In this document: in pieces, positions 59,363-64,000 of the stretch
How the letters are laid out: each line of letters opens with the position of its first letter
How positions within the stretch are numbered: position 1 is the first letter of the stretch
DNA from: an uncultured Collinsella sp.
GTDB lineage: Bacteria > Actinomycetota > Coriobacteriia > Coriobacteriales > Coriobacteriaceae
Assembly (NCBI GenBank): GCA_937923795.1
Contig: CALDWI010000032.1
Location: 1-64,000, forward strand
Direction: 5' to 3'
DNA length: 64,000 nt
Made by a program: the position numbers and the translations under genes
The notes under the pieces: model-generated
Told to the model about the DNA's origin: nothing
Seen by the model: the letters and a program-made list of their open reading frames with translations, nothing else
The model's database searches: none

Positions 59363-62245
59363 CTAAATAAACACGTCGACGAGGATGGGCATAAGGTTGA
59401 GCAGGCCAAACACCAGCGCCACGCCCCATCCGAGCTTAAAGCAGCTGCGCCAGGTGCTGCGTGCGAAGGTGTTATCGATCAGTACCTCGACAAAATACGT
59501 CGCGACCATCACGACCAGGGCGACCACCCAGCTCACCGGGTTGTCCCAAACAAAGAACATGCCCACCCACATCAAAAACAGCACGGTCTCGCACCAGTGC
59601 ATAAGGGTCATCTTGGCCAGCGTGCCGCCGCTCATCTCGGTGGCGACGCCCTGGACGATCTCCTGATGCGCGTGATGCGAGTACGAAAGGTCAAACGGCG
59701 ACTTGCGCAGCTTGATGGTAAGCACCGCGAGCAGCGCGAGGAAAATGGGCGCGCTGTACACGACGATGGGGGCCGACTGCCCCGTCACGGCGATGGAATC
59801 AAAGCTGTCGGTGGCAAGGTACAGGCCCACGCTCATCAGCAGAACGGCGGGCTCGTAACTCATGACCTGCAGCAGCTCACGGTCGGCGCCAACCTGGGCA
59901 AACGGGCTTTGCGTCGAGGCGGACGCCAGCACCACAAAGATCGCGGCGAGCGTCACCATAAAAGCGCACAGCAGCGTGTTGGAGCCCGACACAAAGATGC
60001 CGCCGCCCACCACGGTAAAGATGAGCGCGCACGCCATATAGGTATCGTCCATGGTGTTTACGCTGGCAGGGGCTTTGCGCAGCAGCTTGGCAACGTCGTA
60101 GAAAGGCTGGAGCAGGCGCGGGCCCACGCGGCCCTGCATGCGAGCCGATAGCTTACGGTCAAGGCCATCGATCAGGCCGCCCACAAGCGGCGCCAGCAGG
60201 GCAAACACCACAGTACCAATAAATATGCCCACGACGCCCGAGCCTTCAAAATACTTGCCGCGCAGCACCGAGGGCGCACTCATGGCAAGCCGCTCGGGCC
60301 CAATCCACGCGCAACACAGCAGCGCAAACAAGATAATACTGCAGCACACGACGCTACCCGCGGGACCAATACGCTTCTCGCCAAGGGCGTCCTCCGAGTA
60401 CCAATTGCGCTTTTCAGCCTTTACCTCGTGTCCCATCGAGCCGCGGAAATGGCGATATTTATCGGTTCCCACGCCCGAAAGGTACACGTTGACGTGCGGC
60501 TTATTGCTCACGCGGAATGAAGTCAGCAGCACCACGGCGATAAACGCCACGATAACCACCATCAGATACATGGCGTCCTTGCCGATAACGTACGGCACGC
60601 GGCCAAACACCATGGCCAAGTAAGGCGACACCAGACCGCTCGAGATAACCGGGAACGCCACGCAGCACAGAATCAGCAGCGCGGCGATGGTGTTGAGGGC
60701 CATCCATTCGGTCTTATGAACATTGACTTCAACGTTTTGAGCCGTGGGGTCGACGCCCGAAAGCTTGGCAAGCCACTTGCCCCAGAAGTAAAACGTCGCG
60801 GCCGAGCCAAAGGCCAGAACCATGATCATGAGCACGTTGCCGGTCTGGGCAAACGCCACCAGGGCGCCCCACTTGGACACGAGCATGCCAAACGGCGCCA
60901 CAAACATGCCCATGATGCCCAGCATCATCAGGCGCGTCAGGTGCGGCATGCGGCTGAACATACCGTCCATGTCCTCGATATTGCGGCTGCCGATATGATG
61001 CTCGGCCGTGCCCACGCACAGGAACAGCAACGACTTTGCCACCGTGTGGAACAGGATCAGGAAGATGGCCGCCCATACGGCCTCGGGCGCGCCGACACCC
61101 AAGCAGGCACTGATGAGGCCCAAGTTGGAAATGGTGGAGTACGCGAGCACACGCTTGGCGTTGCTCTGCGAGATGGCCATGAGGGCAGCGAGCAAAAACG
61201 TGATGGCACCCACACTCGTGACCATAAAGCCGGTCACGGGATAGATGGCATAGAGCGGGCTCAGCTTGACCATCAGGAACACGCCGGCTTTGACCATGGT
61301 TGACGAGTGCAGCAGGGCGCTCGTGGGCGTGGGGGCAACCATGGCGCCCAGCAGCCAAGTGTGGAACGGCATCTGTGCGGCCTTGGTAAGGGCGGCGAGC
61401 GATAGCAGGACGACCGGCATCACCAGCAGTGCGGACTGCGCGGTACCGGCGCCGGAAAGCTCGATCATGCCCGAGATGGTCAGCGGCATGCCGTTGACGT
61501 GCAGAAACATAAGGCCCGCCAAAAACGCGATGCCGCCCAGCATGTTGAGGATGATCTGGGTGAAGGCGTTTTTGATGGCCTCGGGCGTGCGCGTGTAGCC
61601 AATCATGAGGAACGAGCACACGGTGGTGATTTCCCAGCCGCAGAACAGCCACTCAAGGTTGTCGCTCGTCACGATGACGAACATGGCCGAGAGGAACAGG
61701 AACATGAGCGCCAGGAACTGCGGGCGACGGTCGGGCGCGGTCTGCCCGCGCAGCGCGGCCTCGTGCTCGTCATGGGCCTGGAAGTCCTTCATGTAGCCCA
61801 GGGCATACACGCAGATAAGGCTGCCGACAATGCCAACGGCGAGCACCATGATCACACTCATGTAGTCCAGGTAGAGCGGGGTTGCGGTGACGGCTTCGGT
61901 CGCGGGCAGCGTCATGGCTGCAAAGGCGAGCGAGCCCACCAGTTGGACTATGCCGAGCACCGTGGTGAGCGCGTTCCTATATTTGTACGCGTTGTATAGG
62001 ATGACGGCGCACAGGATGACGTCGATGACGGAGCTGATGATCGAGAGCACATGCGAGGTACCGGGGGCAACCTCAAAGCTCTGCGGACCCGTGCCAAAAA
62101 ACATGACGGCGACTACAACCGTCACCGCCATAATAATGCCGGAACCTATGAGCCCCACCGCATCGCGGGCGCGGTCACCGCGCGCGAGCAGCATGCTCAG
62201 CGCCGGTACCAGCGGAAACAGGGTAAGGAAATACAGTAGCGTCAT
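59363..62245 (-). CDS. Fused EchA-EchB membrane subunit (NuoL/M-like + NuoH-like)
   Basis: 960 residues in one uninterrupted frame. Residues 1-640 are an antiporter-type NuoL/EchA domain with about 14 helices: SDNLEWLFCGWEITTVCSFL (conserved Glu), TKAAQMPFHTWLLGAMVAPT (conserved Lys), LLHSSTMVKAGVFL, FLCVGTAEHHIGSRNI. Residues 660-960 are a NuoH/EchB domain: LDRKLSARMQGRVGPRLLQP, SASTQSPFAQVGADRELLQV, KLRKSPFDLSYSHHAHQEIV, GVATEMSG. In Methanosarcina these are two genes. Ion pumping by this subunit conserves energy from ferredoxin-driven H2 formation. First gene of the operon; start ATG at 62243-62245 after GGGGGAGTG. Confidence 0.93.
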   Translation of the reverse strand: MTLLYFLTLFPLVPALSMLLARGDRARDAVGLIGSGIIMAVTVVVAVMFFGTGPQSFEVAPGTSHVLSIISSVIDVILCAVILYNAYKYRNALTTVLGIVQLVGSLAFAAMTLPATEAVTATPLYLDYMSVIMVLAVGIVGSLICVYALGYMKDFQAHDEHEAALRGQTAPDRRPQFLALMFLFLSAMFVIVTSDNLEWLFCGWEITTVCSFLMIGYTRTPEAIKNAFTQIILNMLGGIAFLAGLMFLHVNGMPLTISGMIELSGAGTAQSALLVMPVVLLSLAALTKAAQMPFHTWLLGAMVAPTPTSALLHSSTMVKAGVFLMVKLSPLYAIYPVTGFMVTSVGAITFLLAALMAISQSNAKRVLAYSTISNLGLISACLGVGAPEAVWAAIFLILFHTVAKSLLFLCVGTAEHHIGSRNIEDMDGMFSRMPHLTRLMMLGIMGMFVAPFGMLVSKWGALVAFAQTGNVLMIMVLAFGSAATFYFWGKWLAKLSGVDPTAQNVEVNVHKTEWMALNTIAALLILCCVAFPVISSGLVSPYLAMVFGRVPYVIGKDAMYLMVVIVAFIAVVLLTSFRVSNKPHVNVYLSGVGTDKYRHFRGSMGHEVKAEKRNWYSEDALGEKRIGPAGSVVCCSIILFALLCCAWIGPERLAMSAPSVLRGKYFEGSGVVGIFIGTVVFALLAPLVGGLIDGLDRKLSARMQGRVGPRLLQPFYDVAKLLRKAPASVNTMDDTYMACALIFTVVGGGIFVSGSNTLLCAFMVTLAAIFVVLASASTQSPFAQVGADRELLQVMSYEPAVLLMSVGLYLATDSFDSIAVTGQSAPIVVYSAPIFLALLAVLTIKLRKSPFDLSYSHHAHQEIVQGVATEMSGGTLAKMTLMHWCETVLFLMWVGMFFVWDNPVSWVVALVVMVATYFVEVLIDNTFARSTWRSCFKLGWGVALVFGLLNLMPILVDVFI

Positions 62246-62494
62246 ACCATCACTCCCCCATGCAAAAACGCTGCAATTGTTTAACGTTATAGCTCAATTG
62301 AGGAGCAGCGGCGGCAGGTTTTCGGTCAACTGGGGAGTTTTAGGCGTACGGGGTAAGGGCACGTCCGCTTTGGAGCAGTGGGGCGACGCTCCCCTATCGC
62401 AGCGACAGGCGCGCGGGCCACTGCGCGCGGTTTATTGGCCACTTTGGAGGATGTCCCGACAGGCTCGCGCCGGTCCAAAAAGTTGGCGCGGCAA
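62246..62494 (-). promoter_or_regulatory. Upstream region of the ech operon
   Basis: 250 bp between the HTH gene terminator and the ech operon. It contains TATAAC and the 10-bp palindrome CTCAATTGAG (about 62293-62302) just upstream of the operon on the reverse strand, and TTGACC further up. A convincing -35/-10 pair is not evident. Confidence 0.35.
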
Positions 62495-62518
62495 GAAAAA
62501 TGCGCCCCTATGGGCGCA
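62495..62518 (-). terminator. Terminator after the HTH gene
   Basis: TGCGCCC and GGGCGCA form a stem at 62501-62518, followed on the reverse strand by TTTTTC. It lies 12 bp after the stop of the gene at 62531. Confidence 0.85.
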
Positions 62519-62530
62519 CCATCCCGTTTG

Positions 62531-62926
62531 CTATTCCGCCTTTTTAACGCGCGGCTTGCGACCGCGCGGCTTATCGACCAGTGCGGCCTCACCGCTCTCG
62601 CGGTACTGACGGCACCAAGCCTTGACCGAAGACTCGCTGGGAATCTTGTGCTTGATCATGGCCTCGCGAACCGTCAAGCCGTTTTCCAGACGGTCCTTAA
62701 CCACAGCGAGCTTTACGTCGTACGAGTAGGTGTGATGATGCGAACCGGCATTGAGAACGGCGTCGGCACCGCCCACGGCATACGCGCGGGCCCACTGACG
62801 AGCCGTGGCCTGGGGAATGCCAAGCTCCGCGGCGAGGGCGCGATGACCGACCCCCTCTTGGAGGATCTCGACGGCGCGCTGCCTAACCTCGGGCGCATGC
62901 GTGCGAGTCCTAGTTGCTTCCGACAT
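62531..62926 (-). CDS. Orphan HTH protein, transposase-OrfA-like
   Basis: 131 residues, basic. Two helix-turn-helix units in tandem: PEVRQRAVEILQEGVGHRAL-AAELGIPQATARQWARAY at 12-50 and VKLAVVKDRLENGLTVREAM-IKHKIPSESSVKAWCRQY at 70-108, then a basic end (KPRGRKPRVKKAE). This is the N-terminal DNA-binding half of IS3/IS630-type transposases. No catalytic DDE part, OrfB or terminal repeats are present. It may be a domesticated regulator or an IS remnant. ATG at 62924-62926 is chosen; GTG nine bases upstream is possible. It has its own promoter and terminator. Confidence 0.8.
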   Translation of the reverse strand: MSEATRTRTHAPEVRQRAVEILQEGVGHRALAAELGIPQATARQWARAYAVGGADAVLNAGSHHHTYSYDVKLAVVKDRLENGLTVREAMIKHKIPSESSVKAWCRQYRESGEAALVDKPRGRKPRVKKAE

Positions 62927-62976
62927 ACCTGCCACTTCTTAGCCTTAACCGTTAATCTGCTTTCTTACGTGCAAGT

Positions 62977-63005
62977 TAGATAGTAGCATTTTACTGTTTG
63001 CTCAA
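62977..63005 (-). promoter_or_regulatory. Promoter of the orphan HTH gene
   Basis: On the reverse strand -35 TTGAGC (63000-63005) and -10 TATCTA (62977-62982) are 17 bp apart, about 50 bp before the ATG. The surrounding 62935-63195 is strikingly AT-rich. Confidence 0.5.
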
Positions 63006-63263
63006 AGCAGTTAATTAAAATAGACGCGGCGTTATCTGGGCATTTGGCACCAAATTACGACATTTCTTTATCGATTATTTACGCTGGTAGCTGACTCGCA
63101 GCTAATCGTCATTCGCTTGTCAACAAAATTGGCATCTCTTTATGTCCTTTGATATAGAGGATATAGTTATTAACCCCTCCCCCAATAATTTTGAGTGATC
63201 TGCGAGGCAGTAGACGTCCTCACTCCTCATGGTTACCGCGCATTGCCATCCACCGGAGCAAAA
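63006..63263. other. AT-rich intergenic stretch
   Basis: About 190 bp (63006-63195) is AT-rich in an otherwise GC-rich region, with no ORF, repeat or RNA gene that I can recognise. The remainder is ordinary GC content. It may be a remnant of an acquired segment together with the HTH gene. Confidence 0.4.
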
Positions 63264-63300
63264 CAAAAAGGGCGGGACCTGCTGCGCTTGCAGGCCCCGC
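63264..63300 (-). terminator. Terminator after the flavin oxidoreductase
   Basis: On the reverse strand GCGGGGCCTGC and GCAGGTCCCGC (63272-63300) pair with one G-T, followed by CCTTTTTG. Located 75 bp after the stop at 63376. Confidence 0.88.
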
Positions 63301-63375
63301 ACCGGTTGACACCCGACGGGGCACAGCCGGGCGAGACGGATCCGTGCTACCGCCCCGCCTGGCCGCGATGTTCAA

Positions 63376-64000
63376 CTACAGCTCGTTGGCCGCGTGATAC
63401 GCCGTGCGAATGGCGCTCGCAATGTCGGCGGTGCGCTCACCCGAGCAGTCGCCCACGCAGGTCACGGGCACCGTCACGCCATCCAGGTCAAACGCGTTGG
63501 CCTTGGAGCCCACGGCCATCACCACGTAATCGCAGGCGATCTTCACCGGCTCCTCGGCGCCGTCCTCGGTGGTGCGAACAGCCTCCACGCCCTCGTCGGT
63601 AATGGCGGTCAGGCGGGTCTTCACGTGCTGCTCCACGTTGTGCTCGGCAAAGTCGCTCATAATCAGCGGCAGAATGGTCTCGGACTCGCCCGCGGCAATC
63701 TTGTCGAGCATCTCCACGATCGCCACCTCGCAGCCGTGCTGCAGCAGATACTCGGCGGTCTCGGTGCCCACCAGGCCACCGCCAATGACGGCGACGCGGC
63801 CGCTGAGCTCCACCTTGCCGGCCAGCACGTCCCAGCTCGAGACGACCTTGTCCGAGTCGCCACCCGGAACGGGGATGACCACGTCGTGCGCGCCCACAGC
63901 CACAATCGCGGCATCGGCGGCGTTGAGGTCCGCGGGGCTAGCGACGTGGTTGAGCTCGACCTTCACGCCCAGGCCAGGCAGAATCTTCTCGTAGTACTCG
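63376..64000 (-). CDS. NADH:flavin oxidoreductase family, C-terminal part (start outside window)
   Basis: The last 208 residues of an old-yellow-enzyme-type oxidoreductase of the 2,4-dienoyl-CoA reductase/BaiCD group. A Rossmann motif VAVIGGGLVGTETAEYLLQH (NAD(P)H domain) is followed by LPLIMSDFAEHNVEQH and the FAD-domain end VTCVGDCSGERTADIASAI. The frame is open to the right edge (EYYEKILPGLGVK), where the FMN-barrel and [4Fe-4S] part should lie. Substrate unknown; relatives reduce enoate or steroid-like compounds in gut anaerobes. Confidence 0.9.
   Translation of the reverse strand, partial: EYYEKILPGLGVKVELNHVASPADLNAADAAIVAVGAHDVVIPVPGGDSDKVVSSWDVLAGKVELSGRVAVIGGGLVGTETAEYLLQHGCEVAIVEMLDKIAAGESETILPLIMSDFAEHNVEQHVKTRLTAITDEGVEAVRTTEDGAEEPVKIACDYVVMAVGSKANAFDLDGVTVPVTCVGDCSGERTADIASAIRTAYHAANEL

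Noticed and set aside
62531..62926. Complete IS3-family insertion sequence
   Set aside because: No OrfB with a DDE domain, no terminal inverted repeats and no target duplication were found around the HTH gene.

Overview
The window is a high-GC, gene-dense chromosomal segment from an anaerobic Gram-positive gut-type actinobacterium. The best fit is class Coriobacteriia and probably Collinsella. The reasons are an Ech-type energy-converting [NiFe] hydrogenase, a membrane-embedded LuxR regulator of the kind abundant in Coriobacteriia, an SLC11/NRAMP-related protein with the binding-site changes I recall from the Mg2+ transporter of Eggerthella lenta, and intergenic regions full of palindromic repeats. 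Taxonomy is inferred from gene content only.

Layout. 1-959: end of nadA behind a promoter that overlaps a perfect palindrome. 1.25-3.25 kb: LytTR regulator plus a GHKL kinase broken by a frameshift. 3.3-4.4 kb: an unknown protein and thioredoxin. 4.58-10.8 kb: a nickel/hydrogenase maturation block (82-aa protein, nikR, hypF, hypC, hypD, hypE); hypF carries an in-frame palindrome-bounded insert. 10.9-14.7 kb: HAD phosphatase, lipoprotein, PTS EIIA and pyrE, separated by structured repeats. 15-18 kb: mgtA with a leader peptide and palindromic operator. 18-19.6 kb: membrane-LuxR regulator. 20-24.3 kb: zinc-ribbon/SPFH module and a lipoprotein. 24.4-28.4 kb: response regulator, kinase and a 7TM pseudo-kinase. 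28.6-32 kb: DUF4867 protein, luxS, nucleoside hydrolase and ribokinase. 32-34.4 kb: OatA-like acyltransferase. 34.9-38 kb: NRAMP-like and PRC/CBS Mg-transporter-like pair. 38.3-44.1 kb: degenerate polysaccharide deacetylase, PRC and YtxH proteins, CphA-N-like protein, CorC and hemolysin III. 44.3-46.6 kb: alpha/beta hydrolase and DUF362 ferredoxin protein. 46.9-50.3 kb: FtsX/MacB-like ABC exporter. 50.5-55.8 kb: an ABC-2 exporter with a divergent two-component system, resembling lnrJK-lnrLMN. 55.8-56.6 kb: three tandem structured palindromes. 56.6-62.2 kb: ech hydrogenase operon with fused EchA-EchB. 62.5-64 kb: orphan HTH protein and the end of a flavin oxidoreductase.

How the genes fit together. 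The Hyp proteins build the Ni-Fe(CN)2CO centre, and EchE encoded 46 kb away is the only hydrogenase large subunit in the window. EchE ends directly after its second CxxC motif, so no maturation protease is required. At least three loci (mgtA, the NRAMP-like/PRC-CBS pair, corC) point to heavy investment in Mg2+ uptake and control.

The least ordinary content is noncoding. Several families of 45-205 bp palindromic elements have stems that change sequence between copies while pairing is kept. One pair abuts the stop codons of two unrelated genes, a set of three lies in tandem, and one element sits inside hypF. Five of the elements share the core TCTACCTGCG. A separate short family built on GGGGAC looks like REP sequences. 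I found no tRNA, rRNA, CRISPR array or prophage.
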